Positions 27,147 to 36,174 are shown, counted from the first letter of the stretch. The stretch is 36,174 nucleotides of DNA from Allobosea sp. ASV33 (GCF_016428755.1 NZ_JAELTI010000054.1:1-36174); one strand, 5' to 3'. The notes: a model not told the origin generated them from the letters alone. A program made the numbers and translations.

Positions 27147-29972
27147 ATGCTCAGCGCCCTGCCCTTCAGCTTCTCCGCCCCGCTCGCGCTCGCTGCGCTC
27201 GCCTTGCTGCCGGCGCTCTGGCTGATCCTGCGCGTCACGCCGCCGCGACCGCGCCGCATCGATTTCCCGCCGCTGAAGATCATGGCGGACCTGATCGCCA
27301 AGCGCGAGACGCCGGCCCATACGCCCTGGTGGCTGCTGGCGATACGCATGGCGGTGGCCGCGCTCGCCATCCTCGCCGTCGCCGGCCCGGTCTGGAATCC
27401 CGTCCGCGATGCCGCGCCCTCGCGCGGCCCCGTCCTGCTCCTGATCGACAATGGCTTCGGCGCGGCACCCGACTGGTCCGAGCGCGTCGCGGTTGCCGAA
27501 TCGCGCATCGCCGCCGCGACCCGCGAAGGCCGCCCGGTCGCCGTGGTCGGGCTCGCCGAAGCCCCGGCCGCGATTACGTTGGCCGAGCCGCGCATCGCGC
27601 TCGATCGTTTGCGCGCGCTCCCGCTCCAGCCGCATGCGCCGGACCGCGCCGCCCATCTCCCGCGCATCGAAACCTTCCTCCAAGGTTCTCCCGCTGCCGA
27701 GATCGTCTGGGTCGCCGACGGGCTCGCCGTCTCGGATGACGGCAGCTTCCTCGCGCGCCTGAAGCAGGATGCGGAGTCCCGCCGGCTCGCGATCCATGCC
27801 GCGCCGGCCGGACAGCTCGCGCTCGCCGCTCCCGAAAATCTGGCGGGCGCCCTGACGGTCAAGGTGCTGCGCCCGACCGCGAGCGCGCCCGCGACGGGCC
27901 AGGTCCGCGCGCTCGATCTCAAGGGCCTGCCGCTCGGCAACGCGCCCTTTATTTTCGAGGGCAGCAACCTCGAAACGACGGCGCGTCTCACCCTGCCGAT
28001 CGAGGTGCGCAACGCCGTCTCGCGGCTGGAGATCGTCGGCGAGCGTAGCGCCGGCGCCGTGGCGCTGCTCGACGACCGGGCCAAGCGCCGCCGCATCGGC
28101 CTCGTCTCCGGCGCGACCGCAGATACCGCGCAGCCCTTGCTCTCGCCGACCTATTACCTTTCTCGCGCCCTCCAGCCCTTCGCCGAGATCCGCGAGCCGC
28201 GCCAAGGCTCGACCGACCCGATCGGCGAAATGCTGGCGCAGAATCTCTCGGTCCTCGTCCTCGCCGATATCGGCGCGCTCGATCGCGAGACGGCCGAGAA
28301 GGTCACGAGCTTCGTCGAGCGCGGCGGCGTGCTGCTGCGCTTTGCCGGTGCCCGGCTCGCGGCCGCATCCGATGACCTGACGCCGGTGCGCCTGCGCCGC
28401 GGCGGCCGCACGCTCGGCGGCGGCCTGTCCTGGGAGAGCCCGCGCAAGCTTGCGCCCTTCACCCGCGAAAGCCCCTTCTTCGGCCTGACCATCAGCGACG
28501 ATATCCGCGTCAGCCGCCAGATCCTGGCCGAGCCGGAACCGAACCTGTCGCGCAAGACCTGGGCGGCGCTGGAGGACGGCACGCCCGTCGTCACCGCCGA
28601 GCGGCGCGGCGACGGCCTGATCGCCATGGTCCATGTCACCGCCGACACCACCTGGTCGAACCTTCCGCTCTCGGGCCTTTTCGTCGACATGCTCCGCAAG
28701 ATCGTCAATCTCGCCGGCAACGGCCCCGCCACTGAGACGCAGGGCGACGAGAGCCGGGTCGAGACCCTGTCGCCCGCGCGCGTGCTCGACGGCATCGGCC
28801 AGTTCCGCTCGGCGCCGGCCACGGCCCAGCCGGTGGCGCGCAACTATGCCGGCCGCGCAACGCTCGCCCATCCACCCGGTCTCTATGGCCCAACCGACGG
28901 CTCGCTGGCCGTCAACGCGCTGACACCGACCGATACGCTCGCAGCGCTCGACCTTGCCAGCCTCGGCGTCGCCGTGCTGCCGATCGACGAGCCGGTGGCG
29001 CGCGACATCCGCCCGCTGCTTCTCGTCCTCGCCCTGTTGCTGCTCGTCGCCGACACCCTGGCGACGCTCTGGCTCGGCGGGCGCCTCAATGTCGCCCGCC
29101 TGCGCAAGGCGGCCGCGCCGGCCGCCATCCTGCTCGCGCTCGGGGGCGCCTTGACGCTCCCTCCGGATTCGGCCCGCGCCCAGCAGCCCGCGCCGCCGCC
29201 CCAAGCCGATACCCGCCCGCCGATCCCGCGCGCCCTTCTCGCCAATGGCGCGCAGACGCGGCTCGCCTATGTCGTGACCGGCGACAAGCCCGTCGACGAC
29301 ATGTCCAAGGCGGGCCTCACCGGCCTCAACACGGTGCTCGGCGCCCGCACGGCGCTGGAGCCGGGCGAGCCGGTCGGCGTCAGCGTCGACCGCGACGAGC
29401 TTGCCTTCTTCCCGGTGCTCTATTGGCCGATCGTCGCCGGCCGGCCGCTGCCTTCGGCCGAGACCTTGCGCAAGCTCGAAGCCTATATGAAGGGCGGGGG
29501 GCTCGTGATTTTCGACACCCGCGACGCGATGAGCGCGCGGCCGGGCGGCGGCACCACGCCCGAAGGCGACCAGCTCAAGCGCATGCTGCAGACGCTCGAC
29601 ATTCCCGAGCTGGAGCCGCTGCCGCGCGACCACGTCCTGACCAAGACCTTCTACATCCTCGACGAGCTGATCGGCCGCTACGACACCGGTACGACCTGGG
29701 TCGAGACGCTCCCCCCGGCCGATAGCGACGGGCGCCGCCCGGCCCGTGCCGGCGACAATGTCTCGCCCATCGTCATCACCGCCAACGACCTCGCTTCCGC
29801 CTGGGCGATCGACCGGCGCGGCGAAGGGCTGGTACCGCTCTCCGGCGGCGACCCGCGCCAGCGCGAACTGGCGCTCCGTGGCGGCGTCAACCTCGTGATG
29901 TATGCGCTCACCGGCAACTACAAGGCCGACCAGGTCCATGTCCCGGCCCTGCTCGAGCGCCTGGGACAATAG
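27147..29972 (+). CDS. BatA-like / DUF4159 fusion membrane protein
   Basis: This 941-residue protein has an N-terminal aerotolerance-regulator (BatA) segment with two membrane helices (about 8-28 and 62-80, including [15 protein letters not shown]). A long periplasmic middle region shows glutamine-amidotransferase-like folds. Two further hydrophobic segments lie at about 623-645 and 655-673. The C-terminal DUF4159 domain (about 692-941) has [11 protein letters not shown] and FDTRDA. A signal-peptidase-like ARAQQ sits near residue 677. In some bacteria the BatA and DUF4159 parts occur as separate proteins, so this looks like a fusion. It is the third gene of the MoxR operon. Confidence 0.87.
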   Translation: MLSALPFSFSAPLALAALALLPALWLILRVTPPRPRRIDFPPLKIMADLIAKRETPAHTPWWLLAIRMAVAALAILAVAGPVWNPVRDAAPSRGPVLLLIDNGFGAAPDWSERVAVAESRIAAATREGRPVAVVGLAEAPAAITLAEPRIALDRLRALPLQPHAPDRAAHLPRIETFLQGSPAAEIVWVADGLAVSDDGSFLARLKQDAESRRLAIHAAPAGQLALAAPENLAGALTVKVLRPTASAPATGQVRALDLKGLPLGNAPFIFEGSNLETTARLTLPIEVRNAVSRLEIVGERSAGAVALLDDRAKRRRIGLVSGATADTAQPLLSPTYYLSRALQPFAEIREPRQGSTDPIGEMLAQNLSVLVLADIGALDRETAEKVTSFVERGGVLLRFAGARLAAASDDLTPVRLRRGGRTLGGGLSWESPRKLAPFTRESPFFGLTISDDIRVSRQILAEPEPNLSRKTWAALEDGTPVVTAERRGDGLIAMVHVTADTTWSNLPLSGLFVDMLRKIVNLAGNGPATETQGDESRVETLSPARVLDGIGQFRSAPATAQPVARNYAGRATLAHPPGLYGPTDGSLAVNALTPTDTLAALDLASLGVAVLPIDEPVARDIRPLLLVLALLLLVADTLATLWLGGRLNVARLRKAAAPAAILLALGGALTLPPDSARAQQPAPPPQADTRPPIPRALLANGAQTRLAYVVTGDKPVDDMSKAGLTGLNTVLGARTALEPGEPVGVSVDRDELAFFPVLYWPIVAGRPLPSAETLRKLEAYMKGGGLVIFDTRDAMSARPGGGTTPEGDQLKRMLQTLDIPELEPLPRDHVLTKTFYILDELIGRYDTGTTWVETLPPADSDGRRPARAGDNVSPIVITANDLASAWAIDRRGEGLVPLSGGDPRQRELALRGGVNLVMYALTGNYKADQVHVPALLERLGQ

Positions 29973-29974
29973 CC

Positions 29975-32065
29975 ATGTGGAGCGTCTCCTTCGCCCCGAT
30001 GGTGCCGCTGCCGCTGCTGATCGGCCTCGCCGTGCTCGCGGCTCTGGCCGCCGGCGCGGCCATCGTCCTCGCTGGCCGCAGCGCCATCCTGCGCGCGCTC
30101 GCGCTTGTCATCTTGACCACGGCCCTGGCTGACCCTTCGCTCGTCTTCGAAGATCGCGAGCCGGTGAAGGACGTCGTCTCCGTCGTGGTCGACCGCTCGG
30201 CCTCGAACCGCCTCGCCGACCGCTCAGCCCAGACCGATGCCGCGGTCGCCGAGATCGAGCGGCAGTTGCGCGGCATCCCCAATGTCGAGCCGCGGATCGT
30301 CGACCTGCGCGACGCGCAAGGCACCAATGACGGCACCCGCCTGTTCGAGGCGCTCTCGAACAGCCTCGCCGACGTGCCCTCGGAGCGTGTCGCCGGCGCC
30401 ATCGCCATCACCGACGGCCTCGCCCATGACGCACCGGCCAATGCCGAAGCGCTCGGCCTGCGCGCGCCGCTTCATATCCTGACCACCGGCCGCAATGCCG
30501 AGATCGATCGCCGCATCGTGCTGGTCGATTCGCCGCGTTTCGGCATCGTCGGCAAGGACCAGATCATCCGCCTGCGCGTCGTCGACAAGGGCGGCCCCGG
30601 CCGCGCCGGCCTGACCATCCGCCGCGACGGCGAGATCATCGCCCGCCGCGAGGTCGCCACCGGCCAGACCGTTCAGGTCCCGGTGCGCATCGACCGGGGC
30701 GGCCCGAACGTCGTCGAGATCGAGGCTTCTCCGCTCGATAACGAATTGACGCTGGCGAACAACCGCGCGGTCATCACCATCGAAGGCGTGCGCGACAAGC
30801 TGCGCGTGCTCCTGGTCTCGGGCGAGCCGCATCCGGGCGAGCGCACTTGGCGCAACCTGCTCAAGGCAGACGCCAATGTCGATCTCGTGCATTTCACCAT
30901 CCTGCGCCCGCCGGAGAAGCAGGACGGCACCCCGATCAACGAGCTCTCGCTGATCGCCTTCCCGACCCGCGAGCTATTCCAGGTCAAGATCAAGGAATTC
31001 GACCTGATCATCTTCGACCGCTACGCCAACCAGTCGATCCTGCCGCTGCTCTATTTCGAGAACATCGTGCGCTATGTCCGCGACGGCGGCGCGCTGCTCG
31101 TCGCCGCCGGCCCCGAATACGCAGGCTCGCAGACGCTGGCGCGCACGCCGCTCGGCCAGATTCTGCCGGCCCTGCCCGATGGCAGCGTCATCGACGAGGC
31201 CTACCGGGCCCAGGTCAGCGAACCCGGCAAGCGCCACCCGGTCACCCGCGACCTGCCGGGCTCGGAAGTCTCGCCGCCGCGCTGGGGCGAATGGCTGCGC
31301 ATGGTCGGTGCCCAGGCGCGGGCCGGCGGCGCGCCCGTCATGACCGGTCCCGGCGACCGCCCGCTCCTGATGCTGGCGCGCGAGCAGAAGGGCCGCGTCG
31401 CGCTCTTCCTCTCCGACCATGCCTGGCTCTGGGCGCGCGGCTTCCGCGACGGCGGCCCCTATCTCGACCTGCTGCGCCGCCTCAGCCACTGGCTGATGAA
31501 GGAGCCGGAACTGGAGGAGGAGGCGCTGCGCGCGACCGTGCGCGGCGCGACCGTCGAGGTCGAGCGCCAGACGCTGCGCGACAATCCCTCGCCCGTCACC
31601 ATCACCGGCCCCGACGGCCAGTCGCGCACGGTGACGCTGGAGCCCGGCCGCCCCGGCCTGTTCACCGCCCGCATTCCGACCAGCGATCTCGGCCTCTACC
31701 GCCTGACCGCCGACAATCTCACCGCCTTCGCCAGCGTCGGGCCGGAGAACCCGCGCGAACTGATGGAAGTGGTCAGCGATCCCGGCGCGCTCCAGCAACT
31801 GGCGCAGGCGACCGGCGGCTCGTCCCGCCGCATTGGCCGCGAGAGCGGCTCGGCGGTCAATGTGCCCCGCATCGTGCCGGTGCGCTCCGGCAGCCAGTTC
31901 GCCGGCAATGACTGGATCGGCCTCAGGATCAGCGATTCCGGCATCGTCCGCGGCGTGCGCATCTCACCGCTCTTCATCGGGCTGATTGGCCTGGCCGTGC
32001 TGTTCGGCGCACTCGTCGCCGGCTGGCTCGGCGAGAGCGGCCGGCGCCTCAGGCGGGAGGCGTAA
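29975..32065 (+). CDS. membrane-anchored VWA-like and glutamine-amidotransferase-like protein
   Basis: This 696-residue protein has two N-terminal membrane helices (about 10-55) and a region VVSVVVDRSASN with a DxSxS metal-site motif (D73, S75, S77). A beta-rich middle domain follows, then an amidotransferase-fold-like region (about 270-510, with IIFDRYANQSILP and VRDGGALLVAAGPEY). A single C-terminal helix (about 665-685) and an Arg-rich end complete it. No catalytic Cys-His triad is apparent, so amidotransferase activity is unlikely. It starts 2 bases after the DUF4159 gene. It probably forms an envelope complex with the other cluster members. Confidence 0.85.
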   Translation: MWSVSFAPMVPLPLLIGLAVLAALAAGAAIVLAGRSAILRALALVILTTALADPSLVFEDREPVKDVVSVVVDRSASNRLADRSAQTDAAVAEIERQLRGIPNVEPRIVDLRDAQGTNDGTRLFEALSNSLADVPSERVAGAIAITDGLAHDAPANAEALGLRAPLHILTTGRNAEIDRRIVLVDSPRFGIVGKDQIIRLRVVDKGGPGRAGLTIRRDGEIIARREVATGQTVQVPVRIDRGGPNVVEIEASPLDNELTLANNRAVITIEGVRDKLRVLLVSGEPHPGERTWRNLLKADANVDLVHFTILRPPEKQDGTPINELSLIAFPTRELFQVKIKEFDLIIFDRYANQSILPLLYFENIVRYVRDGGALLVAAGPEYAGSQTLARTPLGQILPALPDGSVIDEAYRAQVSEPGKRHPVTRDLPGSEVSPPRWGEWLRMVGAQARAGGAPVMTGPGDRPLLMLAREQKGRVALFLSDHAWLWARGFRDGGPYLDLLRRLSHWLMKEPELEEEALRATVRGATVEVERQTLRDNPSPVTITGPDGQSRTVTLEPGRPGLFTARIPTSDLGLYRLTADNLTAFASVGPENPRELMEVVSDPGALQQLAQATGGSSRRIGRESGSAVNVPRIVPVRSGSQFAGNDWIGLRISDSGIVRGVRISPLFIGLIGLAVLFGALVAGWLGESGRRLRREA

Positions 32066-32083
32066 GGCAGGCCTGTCAGCAGC

Positions 32084-32177
32084 CGTCATTCTCGGGCGAA
32101 GCGAAGCCCAGACCCGCGAATCTCATGACGAGAAGGCACTGGTTTCCGAGATGCTCGGGTCAAGTCCGAGCATGACG
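32084..32177. repeat. palindromic intergenic repeat, family C full element
   Basis: This 94-base element has near-perfect inverted ends, CGTCATTCTCGG (32084-32095) and CCGAGCATGACG (32166-32177). The right half is a hairpin, ATGCTCGG, 7-base loop, CCGAGCAT. It fills almost all of the gap between the MoxR operon and the convergent GNAT gene. Confidence 0.7.
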
Positions 32178-32188
32178 GTGGTCAGGGC

Positions 32189-32695
32189 TCACCCCGCCCG
32201 CGCCGACATCACCGCCCCGCTGCGCTGTTTCAGCACGCCCTCGACCAGCTCCAGCGCTAGAAACCGCGCCGGATCGGCTGGCCCGGGCAGCACGAGCTGG
32301 CCGGGCGGCAGCACTTTGAAGCCGAAGCGGGCGTAATAGGGCGCGTCTCCGATCAGCATGATCAGGTCGTGCCCGGCCTCGCGCGCCGCCTCGATCGAGC
32401 GGTTCATCAGCGCGGCACCGATGCCCCGGCCCTCGAAGGCGGGGTCGACCGTCAGCGGCCCGAGCATCAGCGCCTTGTGGCCGCCGGCAAGAACCGCCGT
32501 CACCTTGACGGAGCCGACGAGGAAGGTGCCGACATGGGCGGCGAAGGACAGGGCCTGCTCGGGCGGCACGCCCTCGCGCAGGCGGAAGGCGGTGCGCGCG
32601 AAGCGGCCGGGGCCGAAGGCGCGCTCGTGCAGGCGCTCGATCGCGGCGGCGTCCACGGGGAGTTCGTGGCGGATGGTCAGAGGCAGAGATGTCAT
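32189..32695 (-). CDS. GNAT-family N-acetyltransferase
   Basis: This 168-residue protein has the acetyl-CoA binding signature GRGIGAALM (motif A, about residues 89-97). It is preceded by LGPLTVDPAFE and followed by GDAPYYARFGFK, as in YhbS-like acetyltransferases. The substrate is unknown. It is convergent with the MoxR operon across a palindromic repeat and divergent from the secreted lyase gene. Confidence 0.9.
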   Translation of the reverse strand: MTSLPLTIRHELPVDAAAIERLHERAFGPGRFARTAFRLREGVPPEQALSFAAHVGTFLVGSVKVTAVLAGGHKALMLGPLTVDPAFEGRGIGAALMNRSIEAAREAGHDLIMLIGDAPYYARFGFKVLPPGQLVLPGPADPARFLALELVEGVLKQRSGAVMSARAG

Positions 32696-33038
32696 GATGA
32701 TCGACGCTTAAGCGGGAGGCGGATCGGCAAAACGAGGGCAGGCGCGTGTGGGCGCATGACCGGAAGGGCGCATTCAGCGCGCCGGTCGTCGCAGGTCTCG
32801 CGGGCTCAGCCGGATCATCATGAAAGCGCCTCTACAGCATCGGGCTGGAAAGGGAAATCCACTTTTCGGAAAAATCCGTTGCGCCGCCAAAATGCTCTCA
32901 AGGCGGCGTTCAGCGACCTCCCGCCGATCCCCGCAAGGCTTGCCCGCCTCGGCGCTTTGGTCTCCAATCCGGTCTCCAAGCGGGGGGAACACGTCACGAA
33001 ACCGAGGGCGATCTCGCTTTTCGGAACGGAGGAAGCGT
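32696..33038. other. 343-base divergent region with repeat
   Basis: The region lies between the GNAT gene and the secreted lyase. It contains family A copy 4 and, near 33014-33024, another short CGCTTTTCGGAA fragment. A frame remains open from 32820 into the lyase, but it reads across the repeat and lacks a start context. No other gene was seen. Confidence 0.6.
32837..32895. repeat. dispersed palindromic repeat, family A copy 4 (diverged)
   Basis: This 59-base element runs from GCATCGGG to AAATGC, with GGAAAGGGAAATCCACTTTT at the centre and TTTTCGG in the right arm. It is longer and more diverged than copies 1 to 3, with about 14 extra bases. Confidence 0.55.
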
Positions 33039-34577
33039 ATGTCCGGATTGAAGCCGCTCGCCCCTGCCCTTCTTCTCGCGGCCCTGTGCCTGCCGGCGCT
33101 GGCCCAGCAGCCGGCCCCGCCCAAGGAACCGGTCCGGGACGAGTTCTTCTGGCTCGGCGAGATGAACAAGGCGAGCACCGTCATCAATGCCGAGCAGGGC
33201 CTGCTCGACCGCTCGCTCGCGCCGAAGCTGGCGCAGGGCATCGCAAAGGTGATCGAGACCGGCAATCAGCCCGGCGCCAGGCGACCTTCGACAGTCATCA
33301 CCTTCGAGCCTCTGATGATCAAGGAAGCCGGTGTGGAGGTCACGCTGATCCATGCCGGACGCTCCAGCCAGGACATGCACGCGACCTACCGCGCCGCGAT
33401 CATGCGCGACCGGCTCCTCACCCTGGCCGACCGTCTCAACCAGGCGACGCGGACGATGGTCGAGCTCGCCGCGGCACATCGCGACACCGTCGTCCCCAAC
33501 TACACCAACGGCGTCGCCGCCCAGCCCAACAGCTACGGCCATTACCTGCTCGGCCTTGCAGCGGGGCTCGATCGCGACGCGCAGCGCATCCGCGAGACCT
33601 ATGCCCGCGTCGACCGCTCGCCGATGGGCACGACAGTGCTGAACGGCACGAGCTGGCCGCTCGATCGCCAGCACATGGCGGATTATCTCGGCTTCGCCGC
33701 CCTGGTCGACAATGCCTATGACGCCTCGCAGATCGCCGCAGCCGACCTGCCGGTCGAGGTCGGCGGCATCGTCACCGGCATCGCTCTGCATGTCGGCGGC
33801 TTCATCGAGGATGTGATGACGCAATATGCGCAGGCGCGGCCCTGGATCCTGCTGCGCGAGGGCGGTGGCACGACCGGCGGCGGCAACACCTATGTCTCCA
33901 GCGCGATGCCGCAGAAGCGCAATCCGGGCCTCCTGAACGGAACGCGCGAGGACGCCTCGACCGCCCTGTCCTTGGCGATGGGCCCGGTTTTCAGGGCGCA
34001 TAACATCCCGCCCGGCATGCCCGACGCCAAGGACGCCAAGACCAACAGCGCCATGGTCGACAGCGCGGCCAAGTCCCTGCAAGGCCTCGACCGCATCCTC
34101 AAGGCACTCGTCATCGATCCCGAGCGCGCGCTGGAAGAGCTCAACAGCGACTGGACGGCATCGCAGGAACTCGCCGACGTGCTGATGCGCAAATACAAGC
34201 TGCCCTTCCGCGCCGGCCATCACTTCGCGTCCGAGGTCGTCGACTACGCCAAGCTCAACACCATCAAGCCGACCGATTTTCCCTATGCGCAGGCGCAGGC
34301 GATCTATCGCAAGGCCGCAAACGAGATGGGGCTCGCCACCGCCGAGCTGCCGATGAGCGAAGCCGAGTTCCGCGCGACGCTCGATCCCGTCGCCATCGTC
34401 CGGAATCGCGCCACCTCGGGCGGGCCGCAGCCGGCCGAGATGGACCGGATGCTGGCCGAGGCGAAGCAGCGCATCGAGCGGCAGGACGGCTGGATCAAGG
34501 ACCGGCGCGCGAAGATCGCGGCGGGGCTGGCGAAGCTCGACGCCGATTTCAGCACGTTGGCGAAGAGCGCGAACTGA
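33039..34577 (+). CDS. secreted argininosuccinate-lyase-like protein (fumarase/aspartase superfamily)
   Basis: This 512-residue protein starts with a Sec signal peptide (MSGLKPLAPALLLAALCLPA, cut after ALA at about 22) and GGAGGA lies upstream of ATG 33039. The superfamily signature SSAMPQKRNPG (about 287-297) is intact. The two other conserved blocks differ from true ArgH. HTGRSRND reads HAGRSSQD, and GYTHLQRAQP reads NYTNGVAAQP, so the catalytic His position is Asn. The protein is therefore probably a periplasmic lyase with another substrate, or a non-catalytic homologue. No arginine gene is nearby. A hairpin terminator follows. Confidence 0.88.
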   Translation: MSGLKPLAPALLLAALCLPALAQQPAPPKEPVRDEFFWLGEMNKASTVINAEQGLLDRSLAPKLAQGIAKVIETGNQPGARRPSTVITFEPLMIKEAGVEVTLIHAGRSSQDMHATYRAAIMRDRLLTLADRLNQATRTMVELAAAHRDTVVPNYTNGVAAQPNSYGHYLLGLAAGLDRDAQRIRETYARVDRSPMGTTVLNGTSWPLDRQHMADYLGFAALVDNAYDASQIAAADLPVEVGGIVTGIALHVGGFIEDVMTQYAQARPWILLREGGGTTGGGNTYVSSAMPQKRNPGLLNGTREDASTALSLAMGPVFRAHNIPPGMPDAKDAKTNSAMVDSAAKSLQGLDRILKALVIDPERALEELNSDWTASQELADVLMRKYKLPFRAGHHFASEVVDYAKLNTIKPTDFPYAQAQAIYRKAANEMGLATAELPMSEAEFRATLDPVAIVRNRATSGGPQPAEMDRMLAEAKQRIERQDGWIKDRRAKIAAGLAKLDADFSTLAKSAN

Positions 34578-34629
34578 GAAACAGGCAAGCCCAGGGCCGC
34601 CGCAAAAGGTCGTGCCTGGATCATCATGC

Positions 34630-34658
34630 GCGGGTCATCCCAAGCGACCCGCCCGTTT
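34630..34658 (+). terminator. intrinsic terminator after the secreted lyase
   Basis: GCGGGTC (34630-34636), a 9-base loop and GACCCGC (34646-34652) form a 7-bp stem followed by CCGTTTTG. It lies 53 bases after the lyase stop, between convergent genes. Confidence 0.55.
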
Positions 34659-34704
34659 TGGCGGAAGCGCCGCCTGAGACGGGTGCGTCGAGTGGCGGCC
34701 GCCT

Positions 34705-35214
34705 TCACCACTCCGTCGCAGGCGGCTGGCCGGATAGAATCTCGTCCAGCCGTCGCCTTGTCGCCGGCGTGGTCCCTACGGGCAGGCGATCGAGCGGGAA
34801 GAAGCCGGCCTCGGCAATCTCCTTGTCCGGCTGCTTGACGCGTTCGACCCGGAACTGGCGCAGAATATAGACCGCGACATGATCGCGCCGCGAGATCCTG
34901 CGGTTGAAGAACAGCCCGTGCAGGCTCGACCGCCCGGTCGGAACAATGCACGCCTCCTCCGACAATTCACGTTCCAGCGCGGTTTCCGCCGTCTCGCCGG
35001 CTTCGACCCCTCCCCCCGGAAAATGCCAGCCGGATATATAGGTGTGGCGGATCAGGAAAACCTCGCCGCGCTCGCTCAGGACGACGGCACGCACCCCGAG
35101 AGTCATGCCGCGCGCGAAGCGGAAATAGACGTGCAGCAGCCGGATCAGAAGGCGCTGCAACAGCGTGCGCGACTTCTCCTGATCGGCGGTTGGCGAGGAT
35201 CCTGCTGATTGCAT
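34705..35214 (-). CDS. Nudix hydrolase
   Basis: This 169-residue protein contains the Nudix box at about 70-92: GGVEAGE, then TAETALERELSEEACI. The metal-binding Glu residues of RELSEE are present, but the usual Gly near the end of the box is Cys. The N-terminal helix RLLIRLLHVYFRFARG is amphipathic and may associate with membranes. The substrate is unknown. ATG 35214 was preferred over TTG 35229, which adds five residues. It converges with the secreted lyase and is divergent from the small ORF at 35350. Confidence 0.88.
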   Translation of the reverse strand: MQSAGSSPTADQEKSRTLLQRLLIRLLHVYFRFARGMTLGVRAVVLSERGEVFLIRHTYISGWHFPGGGVEAGETAETALERELSEEACIVPTGRSSLHGLFFNRRISRRDHVAVYILRQFRVERVKQPDKEIAEAGFFPLDRLPVGTTPATRRRLDEILSGQPPATEW

Positions 35215-35349
35215 CCGCTCGATTCTCAAGGGCGGGTTAATTGTCTATGCAAAAAACGCATGACGGACCGTCAAGCGCCTCGGTTGCTCTGCCACAAACG
35301 CGCCCCAAATGAGGCAGATACCGCACCGCAACATCAGGACATCAAAACC

Positions 35350-35466
35350 ATGCTTCTCTCTTTCATCATCGCTCGCTTCAAGGCCAAGCCGGCCTATGTC
35401 TGGAAGCCCGCCCTCACGCTGACCGATTCCCGCATCGTGTCGGAACTGACCGGCGCCGCCAACTGA
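35350..35466 (+). CDS. 38-residue small protein (uncertain)
   Basis: This short frame starts at ATG 35350, preceded by CAGGA about ten bases upstream. It encodes MLLSFIIARFKAKPAY, a Trp-containing middle, and ends ELTGAAN. A hydrophobic start with Lys/Arg residues resembles small membrane-associated or unstructured proteins. I recognise no family. It lies between a divergent Nudix gene and the metallophosphoesterase on the same strand, where no other gene occupies the DNA. Confidence 0.4.
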   Translation: MLLSFIIARFKAKPAYVWKPALTLTDSRIVSELTGAAN

Positions 35467-35540
35467 GGTCATCTGACCTTTCCGCAGTCCAGGCGCGTCA
35501 TCGGCGCGCTTGACTGACGGCCTCCTGCGGGGGCAAGCGC

Positions 35541-36174
35541 TTGAGCGTGTTCAAGCTCGCGCATCTGTCCGACCCGCATCTCGGCCCGCTCGCCGGGTTT
35601 TCGCTGCATCAGCTCATCGGCAAGCGCGCGACCGGCTATGTCAACTGGCGTCGCAAGCGCCGGCATGCCCACGACATGGCTATCCTGGCGCGGATCGTCG
35701 CCGACATCCATGCCCATGAGCCCGATCACGTCGCCTGCACCGGCGATGTCGCTCATATCGGCCTGCCCGACGAATTCAAGACCGCCATCGCCTTCCTCGA
35801 CACGCTCGGCCCGCGCGAAACCGTCAGCTTCGTGCCGGGCAATCACGACACCTATGCCCGCTCCTCGCTGAAGCCCCTGGCGGGGCTGCTCGCGCCCTGG
35901 ACGGCCGGTGATGACGGCAAGGCCGGCTATCCCTGGTATCGCCGCCGCGGCCCGGTCGCCCTGATCGGCGTCAACAGCGGCGTGCCGACCCTTCCCCTGA
36001 TGGCGACCGGCCGCGTCGGCAGCGAGCAGATCGCCCGCACCGAGGCCCTGCTGGACCGCGCCCGCGACGAGGGGCTGATCCGCGTCGTGCTGATCCATCA
36101 CCCGCCCTATGTCGGCGGCGCCAAGCGTGGGCGCGAGCTGGTCGATGCCGCCGCCTTCGAGGCGATGCTCAAGC
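35541..36174 (+). CDS. calcineurin-like metallophosphoesterase (3' end outside the window)
   Basis: The open frame runs to the last base, giving 211 residues. It has the metallophosphoesterase motif series: SDPH (D11, H13), GDVAH (D69), GNHD (N101, H102, D103) and HHPP (H186, H187). This indicates a two-metal phosphodiesterase or phosphatase of the cyclic-nucleotide-phosphodiesterase-like group; the substrate is unknown. The start is TTG 35541 or GTG 35547, just before VFKLAHLSDPH; no ATG fits. A 74-base gap follows the 38-residue ORF. Confidence 0.88.
   Translation, partial: MSVFKLAHLSDPHLGPLAGFSLHQLIGKRATGYVNWRRKRRHAHDMAILARIVADIHAHEPDHVACTGDVAHIGLPDEFKTAIAFLDTLGPRETVSFVPGNHDTYARSSLKPLAGLLAPWTAGDDGKAGYPWYRRRGPVALIGVNSGVPTLPLMATGRVGSEQIARTEALLDRARDEGLIRVVLIHHPPYVGGAKRGRELVDAAAFEAMLK

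Noticed and set aside
26496..29969. Very long minus-strand open frame opposite the DUF58 and DUF4159 genes
   Set aside because: High third-position GC suppresses stops on the opposite strand. The translation is Arg/Ala/Gly-rich with no domain, while the plus strand shows clear families.
32820..33038. 73-residue N-terminal extension of the secreted lyase
   Set aside because: It would translate the family A repeat and bury the signal peptide. ATG 33039 has GGAGGA just upstream.

Overview
The window looks like chromosomal core sequence of a high-GC alphaproteobacterium, most likely order Hyphomicrobiales (Rhizobiales). Supporting this are the separate petA-petB-petC bc1 operon, the DUF6111-cca pair, the Ctc-type L25, the adjacent queC and VUT-family genes, and short intergenic palindromes built around CCGAAAAGCGG. 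A Bosea-like genus is my guess from overall gene style and is not proven. No rRNA, tRNA, CRISPR array, transposase or prophage gene was seen. Coding density is high; three stretches slightly over 300 bases lack a gene.

Layout. 1-3161: a gene tail, a small lipoprotein, prs (PRPP synthetase), queC and a translationally coupled VUT-family transporter. 3265-5118: a GAF-GGDEF-EAL c-di-GMP protein with its own candidate promoter. 5266-9746: a translation module (L25/ctc, pth, ychF) interrupted by an opposite-strand exported protein and a palindromic repeat, followed by a fused double-MaoC hydratase-like protein. 9749-14345 (minus): mtnP, apt, mtnA and a FucA-like class II aldolase in a tightly overlapping operon, followed by a PAS-PAS-GGDEF cyclase whose ribosome-binding site lies inside a perfect palindrome. 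14670-17441 (minus): petA, petB, petC for the cytochrome bc1 complex. 17633-19498 (minus): an ABC exporter half-transporter. 19807-20628: an unusual collagen-like, Gly/Ala-rich lipoprotein. 20732-22133: trmL overlapping hemF. 22161-24987 (minus): DUF1285, CoA-type Nudix, DUF6111 and cca. 25190-32065: a MoxR / DUF58 / BatA-DUF4159 / VWA-like envelope cluster. 32189-36174: a GNAT acetyltransferase, a secreted argininosuccinate-lyase-like protein with altered motifs, a Nudix hydrolase, a 38-codon ORF and the start of a metallophosphoesterase.

Functional themes. The mtnP-apt-mtnA-aldolase set reads as a complete nucleoside by-product salvage route. MTA or 5'-deoxyadenosine is phosphorolysed, adenine is recaptured by Apt, the sugar phosphate is isomerised by MtnA, and the aldolase cleaves it to DHAP plus an aldehyde (a 'DHAP shunt'), rather than the classical methionine salvage pathway. 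Several genes concern tRNA or translation (queC, VUT, L25, pth, ychF, trmL, cca). Two genes concern c-di-GMP.

The least conventional items are the collagen-like lipoprotein, the secreted lyase whose catalytic-His motif reads Asn, the large BatA-DUF4159 fusion in the MoxR cluster, and two or more families of dispersed palindromic repeats between genes.
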